NCBI RefSeq assembly: GCF_023283885.1
Contig: NZ_JAKILA010000009.1
Span: 1 to 64,000, forward strand
From: Shewanella basaltis
Lineage (GTDB): Bacteria; Pseudomonadota; Gammaproteobacteria; Enterobacterales; Shewanellaceae
Length of the DNA: 64,000 bases
Direction of reading: 5' to 3'
Position numbers and translations under genes: made by a program. The notes beneath the pieces were generated by a model. It was given only the letters and a program-made list of their open reading frames with translations. It made no database searches and had not been told where the DNA came from. Shown here in pieces: positions 1 to 9,045 of this stretch (position 1 is the first letter of the stretch; the number at the start of each line of letters is the position of its first letter).

Positions 1-271
1 GATGACGAGAAAAAAGATAAAGCAACAGCTAAAACCAGTGACCAACACCATTAACTACACCGTCATTTACTCATTTGTATTAAGATGACGCCCACTACTC
101 CGTCATTCCGGTAACGCTGTTGAGCCGGAATCCAGCAGTTGTTTTTACGTTTCAAGCAAAGTCAAAAGAAACACCTGGATCCCTGATACAAGCACTCAGG
201 GATGACGGCAAAAGATGACGTGCGGTGAAGCAACACTTAAATCCTCAATGAAAGCACTCGAGGATGACGGA
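1..271. repeat. Hairpin-repeat cluster 1 (continues beyond the left edge)
   Basis: The stretch holds the end of one repeat at base 1, a complete type A unit at 101-135 (stem ATTCCGG/CCGGAAT) and a complete type B unit in the opposite orientation at 171-207 (stem ATCCCTGA/TCAGGGAT). A decayed half unit ends near 270. The two complete units face each other, as in the other clusters of the window. No gene is seen here. Confidence 0.85.
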
Positions 272-342
272 AAAAACTGACGAGCGGGTAGAGCAACAAT
301 ACCTACCAGCTACCACCTAGTTCCTTCTTTTACAAACACCCA

Positions 343-368
343 CAAAAAAGCCCAAATTAATGGGCTTT
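343..368 (-). terminator. Rho-independent terminator of the lapG-lapD operon
   Basis: Read on the minus strand, an AGCCC/GGGCT stem closes a short AT loop and is followed by a run of T. It lies about 30 bases after the stop codon of the small exported protein, so it probably ends the three-gene operon. Confidence 0.75.
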
Positions 369-396
369 ATTGGTTAGCTCATCTAATCGTAAAGGA

Positions 397-792
397 TTAG
401 TTGCTAGAGATTGTGCCTGCACCACCGCCAGAACCGCCGCCAAAACCTGGGCCGCCAGGAGCAGGGGCTGCACCAAATGCGCCGCCAGCAGCGGTTTGTA
501 ATTCTTCAATGTTTGCAGCAACAATAGCAGGGTCAATACCGTTGGCAACAGCAATCGCTAAAATATCGTCAGGTGTCATACCTGCAGCAACAGCGGCTTG
601 TATTGCCTCAATAATCAGTGCTTCATCACCATTTGCGGCAACAAAGGCATTGGCTAATTGGGTTGCGGCTTCTGAAACCGGCACACTTTGCGTGCTCGCA
701 GTTAGTGTTTCTTCAGCTGCAGTAACACCCGCAGACATTCCGGCAGTCATTAATGCCGAAACTAATAACAAAGTTAATTTATTCTTACGCAT
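397..792 (-). CDS. Small exported glycine-rich protein, third gene of the lapG-lapD operon
   Basis: I do not recognise this 131-residue protein. It starts with a clear signal peptide (KNKLTLLLVSALMTAGMSAG, likely cleaved near residue 26). A helical Ala-rich middle (about 30-100) contains two related stretches, AGMTPDDILAIAVANGI and a following PAIVAANI. A Gly/Pro-rich tail (about 103-128) follows. It has no cysteine and no lipobox. The ATG overlaps the last base of the lapD stop (TAATG), with GAGG as ribosome site inside lapD, so translation is probably coupled to lapD. A terminator follows directly. Location in the same operon as LapD/LapG suggests a periplasmic or surface role in adhesin control, but this is inference only. 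Confidence 0.8.
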   Translation of the reverse strand: MRKNKLTLLLVSALMTAGMSAGVTAAEETLTASTQSVPVSEAATQLANAFVAANGDEALIIEAIQAAVAAGMTPDDILAIAVANGIDPAIVAANIEELQTAAGGAFGAAPAPGGPGFGGGSGGGAGTISSN

Positions 793-2882
793 TATCTTGC
801 CTCGTGATTGGTTGATTGACTAAAGTCGTTCAGCTGCAATGCACATGTCCATGAGTGGTTAGCGTTTGCAGGAATAATTGTACTGAAATTCCGTACAGCA
901 TACAATCCATTGCCTTGCAATCCGTCTATATTCATGAGTGAAAAATGTTCACCTATCATGGCCGATTCTACCTGTGGCGCAATGATTTTTATGCCAATAC
1001 CATGGCATATTTGGGTCACGGTTTGCACAAAAAAGCGCGTATCAGCCTGGGCGATATCACGTACGTAACTAGGGTCAATCTTAATAAAATCAATGTTTAA
1101 GTTACGGATATAACAAAACGAGCTTAAACTTGAGCCAAAACGTTCAATAGCAATCGCTATGTCTAATTGTTTTGCGCGGCGAATAAATTTCTCTGTAGAC
1201 TCAAGCGAAAGCATGGCGCCCGACTCGTTAAATTCATACAAAAGTGGTGGAAGCGATTTATGCATTTTTTGGTAAGTATCGAACAACCAATCAGTAAATA
1301 CCGAATTATGCAGCGCACGGTTACTAATGTTAATGGCCACACGGGTATGTTCAATGTGCGTGAGCTTATAAAATATAAAACACACAACGGCTTGTTCAAG
1401 CTCCTGTAACACACCTAAACGTTCTGCCATGGCAAACACGTCTAATGTCGACAACACTTCACCGTCTACTTTAAAACGCACAAATGACTCAACATAAAGA
1501 ATCGACTGGTTGTCGTCCACTACAGGTTGCAGCATTAAATCAAAAATCTTGTCTAGCGGAATACACTTAATGGCAAAATCATTTGGATGACAATGGCTAA
1601 TCTCATTTTTAAAATACTCAGTAAACTGAGTTAACATACCCACCCATTCTTCACGAGTGTGGTTTTTTTGCATTGACTGGGGCGTCACTAAACCTGTGTC
1701 GTTGTGTGCATACTGATTATGCACAAGCTGATGGTCTAAACGCTTAACTACCTCAGCAAATTGTTCTTCGTGGTTAACCCGCGTAAGCGAATGCTTAGCA
1801 AAACCATGTACAAATCTGTCTGAGCTTTCAATGTGAATAACACTGGCAATTTGCTGATCTATTGTTTTGGCGGCGTCTTCAGTTAATAAGCTTAAAAAAG
1901 CAAACTCAGAGCCCGAAATACGGTATAAGGTTGCATCTTGCAAGTTACTCATCTGCTGGCTAAATAATTGTGCCCCAGCCAAAATATAATCATCACCGCT
2001 GCCATAACCCTCAATATCGTTAATGTGTTTTAACGAGGTCATAGACACTAAACCCAAATAAAATCGATTACCGTGTACATCATATTCTGCCTGAATCGAC
2101 TCAAAACGTTTTAACAATGCACGGCGGTTTGGCAAGCCTGTGTGGGGGTCAATGTAAACCTCTTGCGACAACGCCTCGGCAAGTTTGGTTTGCTCGTTAA
2201 ACGAGCGCTGCACATTTTCAACCATGCGGTTAATGGCATTCACTACCGTGCGCAGTTCAGAGGTAAACGGATTAATCGAATTAAGCGTAAAGCGTTTTTG
2301 TATAACCGACTCAGCTTGTTTTTCAATGTGGCGTAACGGATTAAGCACCGCTTTTAAAATTAAATAAGCGCAAAACAACGCCGCAAATAACTGTAATAAG
2401 GTGGCGGTTAAACTGCTAATAGCATGGTCCCATAAACTTTTATAAGAGGTACCCGCATGCGACTGCACGGCCAATGTGCCAGCAATACGCCAACCGTCGC
2501 TTACTTCACTGGTCATCACCGGAGGGTGCAAGGTAAACCAGTCAATAAACCACTGAGGTACAGCAAAATTACCATTAGGGTTGTCGCGTTTAAATAAAAC
2601 CTTGCCGTCAAGGTCGGTAAACGTAATGTGCTGATAATAACCAGAGTCAAAAATGGCATTGGTCATGGTTTCGGCAATCACCAGGCCTTCTTCATCCATG
2701 TAAGGTGATATAGACAACCCCAAACTGTGGGCAGCACCTTGTGCATGCGAGGCTAGTTGCTCATTTAAATAGTCGCGCATGTTCGACACATTATTATACA
2801 GCGCCGCGCCAAAGCTAAATAAACACAAACACGCAATCAATAAATACAATTGCAACCGTAAAGACATTCCCTTTCTAAACAT
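792..2882 (-). CDS. lapD: LapD-type c-di-GMP receptor (degenerate GGDEF-EAL, inner membrane)
   Basis: Order of parts: membrane helix (about 8-30), periplasmic LapD/MoxY-type domain (about 31-155), second helix (about 157-180), HAMP-like linker, GGDEF domain (about 240-395) and EAL domain (about 410-690). The GGDEF signature is replaced by GSGDD (294-298) and the EAL triad by ESF (465-467), so both catalytic sites look dead, as is usual for LapD receptors. The periplasmic Gly-Trp pair (W131), which in LapD contacts LapG, is present in SDGWRIAG. In the known system, c-di-GMP-bound LapD sequesters LapG and keeps a giant adhesin on the cell surface. The gene lies 20 bases after lapG and overlaps the next gene by one base. 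A start at residue 6 (MSLRLQL) would match family N-termini equally well. Confidence 0.93.
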   Translation of the reverse strand: MFRKGMSLRLQLYLLIACLCLFSFGAALYNNVSNMRDYLNEQLASHAQGAAHSLGLSISPYMDEEGLVIAETMTNAIFDSGYYQHITFTDLDGKVLFKRDNPNGNFAVPQWFIDWFTLHPPVMTSEVSDGWRIAGTLAVQSHAGTSYKSLWDHAISSLTATLLQLFAALFCAYLILKAVLNPLRHIEKQAESVIQKRFTLNSINPFTSELRTVVNAINRMVENVQRSFNEQTKLAEALSQEVYIDPHTGLPNRRALLKRFESIQAEYDVHGNRFYLGLVSMTSLKHINDIEGYGSGDDYILAGAQLFSQQMSNLQDATLYRISGSEFAFLSLLTEDAAKTIDQQIASVIHIESSDRFVHGFAKHSLTRVNHEEQFAEVVKRLDHQLVHNQYAHNDTGLVTPQSMQKNHTREEWVGMLTQFTEYFKNEISHCHPNDFAIKCIPLDKIFDLMLQPVVDDNQSILYVESFVRFKVDGEVLSTLDVFAMAERLGVLQELEQAVVCFIFYKLTHIEHTRVAINISNRALHNSVFTDWLFDTYQKMHKSLPPLLYEFNESGAMLSLESTEKFIRRAKQLDIAIAIERFGSSLSSFCYIRNLNIDFIKIDPSYVRDIAQADTRFFVQTVTQICHGIGIKIIAPQVESAMIGEHFSLMNIDGLQGNGLYAVRNFSTIIPANANHSWTCALQLNDFSQSTNHEAR

Positions 2883-2902
2883 TATTGTTAACCCTGTTAT
2901 CG

Positions 2903-3580
2903 TTATTCGCCGTTTTCTATTCTATTAACTAAATCTGTCCACGTTTTTGTCCCCGCACTGCTAGGTTTACTACTACCTAACCCTTGTGCTTTTGCTAACC
3001 ACAAACCCTGGCCGTTAAACGAATATATCGGCTTTAAATCTCGGCGTTGGTTGGCAGGCAAAATGCGAGTTTTTAAATTATCTAACACCAACGGCATCGC
3101 CCCTGGCGTTTCAAGATAAATAAGTACCATATGTGGTTCATTAATCAGTAAAGCACGCACATACATTAAACGCATTTTACTTTCATCAACCCCCATAGCT
3201 TTAAGCGTAAAGTACTTAAAAATGGCAAAGTCTTCACAATCACCACCTTTAGTGCCTAAAGACTCTATAGGCGTAGCCCAATAATCGCTTTTATTCCAGT
3301 GTTCGCTGTCGCTGGTAAAACGAATCCGCCGATTTGCAAATTGGTTGGCCAAATACAATTTATCGGTAACACTAAGTTGCATACCTTCGTTAATGGTATC
3401 GCGCCAATCGTTAAAATCGTCAACTCGCTTTGCGCCATAACGTTGTTCTACAACGTTAAAAAAATCAGGGGTAAATAGCTCATTGGCTATGTTAGCAATA
3501 CACATAGCCGAAAACACCACTGGCAATATGAGCCAACGGCGACAGGTATGTTTGCTTAAACTAGCCAAGCGAATGCCCAA
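2903..3580 (-). CDS. lapG: LapG-type periplasmic cysteine protease (adhesin-releasing)
   Basis: A 225-residue transglutaminase-like cysteine peptidase (BTLCP family). An N-terminal hydrophobic segment (about 15-32) suggests export. The catalytic triad is visible as Cys115 in GGDCEDFAIF, His150 in NEPHMVLIY and Asp167 in LVLDNL. In known systems LapG cuts the N-terminal retention module of LapA/BpfA-type adhesins unless LapD holds it. The only reasonable start is TTG at 3580, because an in-frame stop lies shortly upstream and no ATG precedes the hydrophobic segment. No adhesin or type I secretion gene is next to it; the 1.8 kb upstream is non-coding, so its substrate must be encoded elsewhere. 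Confidence 0.92.
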   Translation of the reverse strand: MGIRLASLSKHTCRRWLILPVVFSAMCIANIANELFTPDFFNVVEQRYGAKRVDDFNDWRDTINEGMQLSVTDKLYLANQFANRRIRFTSDSEHWNKSDYWATPIESLGTKGGDCEDFAIFKYFTLKAMGVDESKMRLMYVRALLINEPHMVLIYLETPGAMPLVLDNLKTRILPANQRRDLKPIYSFNGQGLWLAKAQGLGSSKPSSAGTKTWTDLVNRIENGE

Positions 3581-4717
3581 AATGCCTACTGTAAATGCCT
3601 ATTTAAAAGTATTTGTAATAAATCTACATAAATGAATGCTATAACAGCGCACATCATAATCTAGTTAATCTTAAAACAACAATAAAATGGCGATAATAGC
3701 AACGCTTTATCGTTTTAAACGTAACATTTTGTTAAGCCTCATCCTAAAGTTGTATCAAAATAAAAAACTTAATATTTCATCTGCAAACAGTTAAACGGCC
3801 AGCTAAATTTGACACTGTCAATTTGTTGGCATGCTAATTGTTTATTGTTCAGTGAGCTTCGGGTGTTAAACAGCAATACATGATTAGTGCGAACGTAAAA
3901 AACACAGTTTGTGGTTAAAAAATAACCTAAATCTGCGTGGTTAACATTCTGGTGTGTACAAAGTATAACCTTACTCAAAAGTTAGATTTAAATAAAAGGT
4001 TTTAAAAATAGAGTGTTACTGGTTTTTAGTGTAAAAGCGAATGGTTAGGGCGACACTAATGTTAAAAAAGGATATATCCAAAGTGATGTATTTTGTGTTG
4101 CACCAAAACAGCACTATTTGTTCCAAAATGTCGCATGCAGGGTAACAGGGTTGTTCACTATAAACGTTATGGCATTGCCTGTGATGTAGATAAAAAAACT
4201 ATGCAGTAACTTTACAGTGTTTCGTGTTGTAAAAAGTGAGGTGGCAAAAGTTATTCAGGCTAACGTGCCATTTTAACTGTTTTAAAAGAGCAAAAGTGAC
4301 GTAAAAATAACATTTAAAAAAAAGCGTCAAAAAACTGTCATTAAATTACGGTATACATTATAATCGCCGAATCATTAAGAGGACAGACGTAAAAACAGAG
4401 AGTAGAAAGGGAACATTCATACAAGGCATGACGCCACCGTGAACTGTTGTTGAGGCACAAAATCATCAGATTTAACCTCATTAGTTACCGATGCGATCTC
4501 ATATCGTTGTTGTTTCCCATTGTGTCCAAAATACATACTTTTAGGTGTAATGCTGCGCAGCATCACAGTGTTAAATGTATGGCCGTAGCAATAAGTGCTA
4601 GCAAGTAAAGCATCACTTATCACTAGGCAAGCGAGCGTTAGCCGCAGGACCTTTCTACAGTTTCCCTCAAAACGTCAACATCTTAAAAATTTACAAAGCA
4701 CGAGTAAAAATAACAAG
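3581..4717. other. Long AT-rich intergenic region between lapG and the polysaccharide leader
   Basis: About 1.1 kb without a convincing gene. Two short minus-strand reading frames exist (3769-3978 and 4417-4623) but lack coding character. It must carry the lapG promoter and probably the promoter of the polysaccharide locus. A good -10 hexamer (TATAAT, 4359-4364) points rightward, but its -35 is poor. Several short AT-rich stretches and A-runs are present. Confidence 0.5.
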
Positions 4718-4768
4718 TTAGCAGGTTTTACAGCAATCTAGAGGCTGCAATCTAGTGGCGGTAGCGTG
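4718..4768 (+). promoter_or_regulatory. JUMPstart / ops element of the polysaccharide operon
   Basis: GGCGGTAGCGTG at 4757-4768 matches the ops (operon polarity suppressor) sequence recognised by the antiterminator RfaH in enterobacterial capsule, LPS and haemolysin operons. The preceding 40 bases (AGCAGGTTTTACAGC, then CTAGAGGCTGC) have the look of the longer JUMPstart sequence. It sits on the coding strand about 620 bases before ugd, so it would lie in the 5' leader RNA. A run of T follows. Dependence on RfaH is inferred from the motif only; no rfaH gene is in the window. Confidence 0.75.
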
Positions 4769-4817
4769 CCTTTTTTCAGGCAAAGGCATTTTTTACTTTC
4801 ACCTTAGCTTCACCGCC

Positions 4818-5293
4818 CGTCATTCCTGAGTGCTTGTATCAGGAATCCAGGTGTTGCTTTATTAACGCGGTAAAAAGCTGGATTCCGGCTCAAAAGCATT
4901 ACCGGAATGACAACATTGGGAATCCAGGTGTTGTTTTATTAAAGCCGTAAAAAGCGGTTGCTTCATCGCTCGTCATTCCTGAATGCTTGTATCAGGAATC
5001 CAGGTGTTGTTCTATTAAAGCGGTAAAAAGCTGGATTCCGGCTCAAAAGCATTACCGGAATGACAACATTGGGAATCCAGGTGTTGCTCTAAAGGCTGTT
5101 GCTTCACCGCTCGTCATTCCTGAGTGCTTGTATCAGGAATCCAGGTGTTGCTCTTAGTAACGCGGTAAAAAGCTGGATTCCGGCTCAAAAGCATTACCGG
5201 AATGACAACATTGGGAACCCAGGTGTTGCTCTAAAGGCGGTTGCTTCACCGCTCGTCATTCCTGAGTGCTTGTATCAGGAATCCAGGTGTTGC
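4818..5293. repeat. Hairpin-repeat cluster 2, tandem composite repeat upstream of ugd
   Basis: A composite unit of about 141-153 bases is repeated with starts at 4818, 4971, 5112 and 5253. Each unit has a hairpin with stem ATTCCTGA/TCAGGAAT, then the CCAGGTGTTG flank, then an opposite-facing hairpin of the CCGG type (GGATTCCGG/CCGGAATGA). The last unit is incomplete. The cluster lies between the ops element and the ugd start, so it would be transcribed as part of the polysaccharide leader. Confidence 0.9.
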
Positions 5294-5384
5294 TTTATCT
5301 CTATGACCTTTATGCTTTTACCTAGAACATCACTATACAAAATACGCATTAAAACCAATTTACGATCAACAGGAAGTTAATCAA

Positions 5385-6551
5385 ATGAAAATTGCCATCG
5401 CAGGCACAGGCTATGTCGGCCTTTCTAATGCAATGTTACTGGCACAACATCACGAGGTTGTGGCTGTCGATATTATCGAGCAAAAAATTAGCCAGCTTAA
5501 CGATAAAATCTCGCCAATAGCCGATGTTGAAATCGAAGACTTCCTCGCCAACAAGCCGTTAAACTTCACCGCGACCCTAGATAAACACGCTGCCTATAGC
5601 AACGCAGACTTTGTCATTATCGCCACACCAACAGACTACGACCCAAAAACCAACTACTTTAATACCTCATCAGTAGAGTCTGTCATTAACGATGTAGTCA
5701 GTATCAACCCCAACGCTGTCATGGTGATAAAATCTACCGTGCCTGTGGGTTATACCGAGCGCATTAAACAAGAAGTGGGTTGCGACAACATATTATTCTC
5801 ACCCGAGTTTTTACGTGAGGGCAAAGCACTGCATGATAATTTATACCCGTCGCGTATTATTGTGGGCGAATTAAGTGAGCGTGCAAAAAACTTTGCTAAT
5901 TTGTTATTGCAAGGCGCAATAAAAAAAGACGTGCAAGTGCTATTTACTCACTCAACCGAGGCAGAAGCGGTTAAGTTGTTTTCAAATACCTACCTGGCCT
6001 TACGTGTTGCTTACTTTAACGAGCTAGACACCTACGCAGAGTCACATGGCCTGGACAGTAAGCAAATTATCGATGGCGTGTGTTTAGACCCACGTATAGG
6101 TAACCATTATAACAACCCTTCATTTGGTTATGGTGGTTACTGCTTACCCAAAGACACCAAGCAACTACGTGCAAATTATGCCGATGTACCAAATAACTTA
6201 ATCGGCGCCATTGTCGATGCCAACACCACCCGTAAAGACTTTATTGCCGAATCAATCTTAAAGCGTAACCCCAAAAAAGTCGGTATTTACCGTTTAATCA
6301 TGAAATCGGGCTCCGACAACTTTCGTGCATCAAGTATTCAAGGGGTAATGAAGCGCATTAAAGCCAAAGGCATAGAGGTGATTATTTACGAACCGGTTAT
6401 GCAACAAGATGAGTTTTTTAATTCAAAGGTATACCGAAATCTTGAACAGTTTAAAGCTGATGCCGATGTGATTGTGTCAAATAGAGCATCTGAAGAGCTA
6501 GTTGATGTGGCTGATAAAGTTTATACAAGAGATTTGTTTGGGAATGATTAA
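5385..6551 (+). CDS. ugd: UDP-glucose 6-dehydrogenase
   Basis: Converts UDP-glucose to UDP-glucuronate with two NAD+, supplying an acidic sugar for the polysaccharide. The 388-residue length equals that of E. coli Ugd. The Rossmann motif GTGYVG is at residues 7-12 and the catalytic cysteine is Cys253 in [14 protein letters not shown]. The ATG follows AGGAAG at good spacing. It is the first gene of the locus and lies 2 bases before the flippase gene. The last 130 bases become clearly AT-richer, like the following genes, which suggests a recombination junction inside the 3' end. galU at 24.9 kb would make its substrate. Confidence 0.96.
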   Translation: MKIAIAGTGYVGLSNAMLLAQHHEVVAVDIIEQKISQLNDKISPIADVEIEDFLANKPLNFTATLDKHAAYSNADFVIIATPTDYDPKTNYFNTSSVESVINDVVSINPNAVMVIKSTVPVGYTERIKQEVGCDNILFSPEFLREGKALHDNLYPSRIIVGELSERAKNFANLLLQGAIKKDVQVLFTHSTEAEAVKLFSNTYLALRVAYFNELDTYAESHGLDSKQIIDGVCLDPRIGNHYNNPSFGYGGYCLPKDTKQLRANYADVPNNLIGAIVDANTTRKDFIAESILKRNPKKVGIYRLIMKSGSDNFRASSIQGVMKRIKAKGIEVIIYEPVMQQDEFFNSKVYRNLEQFKADADVIVSNRASEELVDVADKVYTRDLFGND

Positions 6552-6553
6552 TT

Positions 6554-7861
6554 ATGATCTTATTGTATAAGAGTATACTTAAAAGTATGTTTGGTAAATA
6601 CCTTGTTTACATAACTAACTTTATGTCTTTAATTATACTATCAAGGCTTTTTACTCCTGAAGATTTTGGTGTAATAGCTATAATAAGTTTTTTTTACCTT
6701 ATGTTCCAGATGTTTTCTGAAGCAGGCATTGGTCCAGCAATAATTAATTTGAATAATCTTTCAGTGAAAAGTAAGAATGGGATATTTACTTTTACATTGT
6801 TAGTTGGATTATTCTCTTCGATCACATTTTATCTATTTGGTTCGACATTGTCCTCATTTTTTAATCAAGATAAATTACTACAAGCTATGCCATTCCTTTC
6901 AATAGGGATTATGTTTTTTTCCTTTTTAGTTGTTCCGTTAGCTTTTTTACAACGTGAACAGAAGTTTATTAAGATTGCAAAAGCAGGGGTTATTTCTGAG
7001 TGTACTTCAGTTTTTGTTATTTTTATTATGTATGATAGTTTTGACTCTGTATCAACATTAGCATCTAGGCTTGCAGTAATACCAATTGTCAACTTTATAA
7101 TATTATATTACTTTTCTGCATCTACTGAGTTTAAGCGACCTTGTGTAGGTTTTTATGTAAGTGAGATTAAATTGCTATTTAAGTTTTCATTGTATCAGTT
7201 TTTATTCAGTTTTTTAAACTTCTTGTCAAGAAACTTTGATAATTTATTGGTTGGTAAATATTTGGGGAGTGTTTCTTTGGGGGTGTACGATAAAGCATAT
7301 CATCTGATGAAATATCCACTGATGCTTTTAACATACGCTATGAATCCTGCTATACAACCAGTGATTTCGAAAATTTCTAATAACAGAGAAGAAGTACAAT
7401 CTGTACATTTAAAATTTTGTTATAAAATATCAATAATTTCTTCACTGGTAGGGTTTATCTTCTTTGTTTTTTCTAAAGAAATAGTATACATCGTATTAGG
7501 TGAACAGTGGGGGCAAGTGGCTGTATTACTTCAGATATTTTCACTTTCAATCCCAGTGCAATGTATTCTATCTAGTAGTGGTGGTTTTTTTCAAGCATTA
7601 AATGAAGTAAAGCTAATGTTCAAGTATGGTTTATTTTCTGTATTTACATTTCTGAGTTCAATGTTTCTTGGATTGTATTTAGGTGAATTAGCTACTTTAG
7701 CCACCAGTCTTGTATTTGCTTTTTTTATTAATTTTTTGGTTTGTTATTTTTTAATGTACAAATACGTATATTGTGAGAGTGTTTTTTTATTTTATATAAA
7801 AACTTTGTCACCAATTTTTTTGTTTTGGTTGTTGTGTTTCAATGTAAAGGTGGTACTTTGA
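6554..7861 (+). CDS. Wzx-type polysaccharide flippase (MOP superfamily)
   Basis: A 435-residue, very hydrophobic protein with roughly 12-14 membrane helices. The N-terminal LIILSRLFTPEDFGVIAI and the RNFDNLLVGKYLGSVSLGVY stretch around residue 225 are typical of RfbX/Wzx lipopolysaccharide flippases of the MOP superfamily. Such proteins move undecaprenyl-linked repeat units across the inner membrane. It begins the AT-rich core of the locus, with heavy use of TTT, TTA and ATA codons unlike ugd or manC. The stop codon overlaps the likely TTG start of the next gene. The particular sugar unit cannot be predicted. Confidence 0.88.
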   Translation: MILLYKSILKSMFGKYLVYITNFMSLIILSRLFTPEDFGVIAIISFFYLMFQMFSEAGIGPAIINLNNLSVKSKNGIFTFTLLVGLFSSITFYLFGSTLSSFFNQDKLLQAMPFLSIGIMFFSFLVVPLAFLQREQKFIKIAKAGVISECTSVFVIFIMYDSFDSVSTLASRLAVIPIVNFIILYYFSASTEFKRPCVGFYVSEIKLLFKFSLYQFLFSFLNFLSRNFDNLLVGKYLGSVSLGVYDKAYHLMKYPLMLLTYAMNPAIQPVISKISNNREEVQSVHLKFCYKISIISSLVGFIFFVFSKEIVYIVLGEQWGQVAVLLQIFSLSIPVQCILSSSGGFFQALNEVKLMFKYGLFSVFTFLSSMFLGLYLGELATLATSLVFAFFINFLVCYFLMYKYVYCESVFLFYIKTLSPIFLFWLLCFNVKVVL

Positions 7862-9045
7862 GAATTGTTATTTTATCTTCGTGTTATCCTCCCTTAATTC
7901 GTGGGGGGGCTGAAATATCAACTAAAGCTCTTGCTGAAGGATTTTATCAAGCTGGAAATGACGTTTTATCAATTAGTTTTGATAAAAAAGAATCTTCAGA
8001 TATCATTGATGGTGTTAATGTGTTAAGGCTAAAGCCAGATAAAAGTTATTCTATTTTTTACAATGATGTTAATGTAGTCGATAAGTTTTTGTGGCGAATT
8101 AGGGAGGAGTACAATTCCATTTTGGCGTCGCAATTACTTGATAAAATTTTATCATTTAAACCTGATGTGGTTATTACTAGTACAATTGAAGATGTTTCAA
8201 CTTATCTTTGGCGAATGCTAAGGCAAAACAAAATAAAAAGCGTAGTAGTTTTAAGAAGTTACTATTTAATGTGCTTGAATGGTGCTTTATTTGTTGATGG
8301 TAAAAACTGTAACGAATCAAGGTGTCGTAAGTGTAGGATCTTTAATGTAAACAAAAAGAAAATGAGCCAGTATCCAGATGCTGTAGTTGGTATAAGTAGT
8401 TTTGTACTAAATGAGCACTTAAAGCATGGCTACTTTAACTCATCTCTTAAAGCCATTATCCCTAATATTTGTTTTGATAGTGAAATGGTAGTAAAATTTA
8501 ATTCAGATGTAGGTTTAGTTAAAAATTTTAATAGAGACTTAATCACTTTAGGTTACTTGGGGCGTATTCACCCAACCAAAGGGATTGATGAGTTAATTAA
8601 AGCTATTTCAAAATCTACTAATTGTAACCTTAAGTTGTTGATAGCTGGTGATGGTGAAGTTGAATACATAGAAAAGCTTATAAGTTTAGCAACTGACAAA
8701 AAAGTAGATATAGAATTTTTAGGTTATGTTGAAAGTAATAGCTTTATTCAAAGTGTAGATTACCTAGTTGTACCAAGTGTTTGGCGTGAACCATTTGGCA
8801 GGATTATTATCGAATCTTACATCAACAAAACCCCTGTAATTGCTTGTTCATCAGGGGGGATAACTGAATTAGTTAATGAGTCTACTGGTTTTTTATATAA
8901 TAATATTAATGAGCTAATATCTGTTTTGAGTAATCTGCCAGAGCCTAAAGCTTTTGATTTTAAATCGATTTATGAATTTGAATCTAAAAACATAATTCAT
9001 AAATGGAATAACCTTTTTAATGATATAGGTTTAAAGAGACTTTGA
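7858..9045 (+). CDS. Glycosyltransferase, family 4 (group 1) type
   Basis: A 395-residue GT-B glycosyltransferase. N-terminal CYPPLIRGGAEISTKALAEG is the acceptor-side glycine loop. Cysteines in GKNCNESRCRKC (about 135-150) form an insertion common in this family. The C-terminal domain has LGRIHPTKGIDELIKAI and the donor-site EPFGRIIIE motif (E-x7-E). The start is placed at TTG 7858 because AAAGGTGG lies just before it at ideal spacing and the TTGA overlap with the flippase stop is a classic coupling. An earlier in-frame TTG at 7825 lacks a ribosome site. Donor and linkage are unknown. Confidence 0.87.
   Translation: MRIVILSSCYPPLIRGGAEISTKALAEGFYQAGNDVLSISFDKKESSDIIDGVNVLRLKPDKSYSIFYNDVNVVDKFLWRIREEYNSILASQLLDKILSFKPDVVITSTIEDVSTYLWRMLRQNKIKSVVVLRSYYLMCLNGALFVDGKNCNESRCRKCRIFNVNKKKMSQYPDAVVGISSFVLNEHLKHGYFNSSLKAIIPNICFDSEMVVKFNSDVGLVKNFNRDLITLGYLGRIHPTKGIDELIKAISKSTNCNLKLLIAGDGEVEYIEKLISLATDKKVDIEFLGYVESNSFIQSVDYLVVPSVWREPFGRIIIESYINKTPVIACSSGGITELVNESTGFLYNNINELISVLSNLPEPKAFDFKSIYEFESKNIIHKWNNLFNDIGLKRL

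Noticed and set aside
401-823. 140-codon plus-strand frame opposite the small exported protein gene
   Set aside because: Low-complexity mirror of an Ala/Gly-rich gene; the minus-strand gene has signal peptide, coupling to lapD and a terminator.
3769-3978. 69-codon minus-strand frame
   Set aside because: AT-rich, no ribosome site or domain, composition of intergenic DNA.
4417-4623. 68-codon minus-strand frame with a hydrophobic upstream extension
   Set aside because: GTG start without ribosome site, no recognisable motif, opposite to the probable polysaccharide leader; a frame this short is expected by chance.
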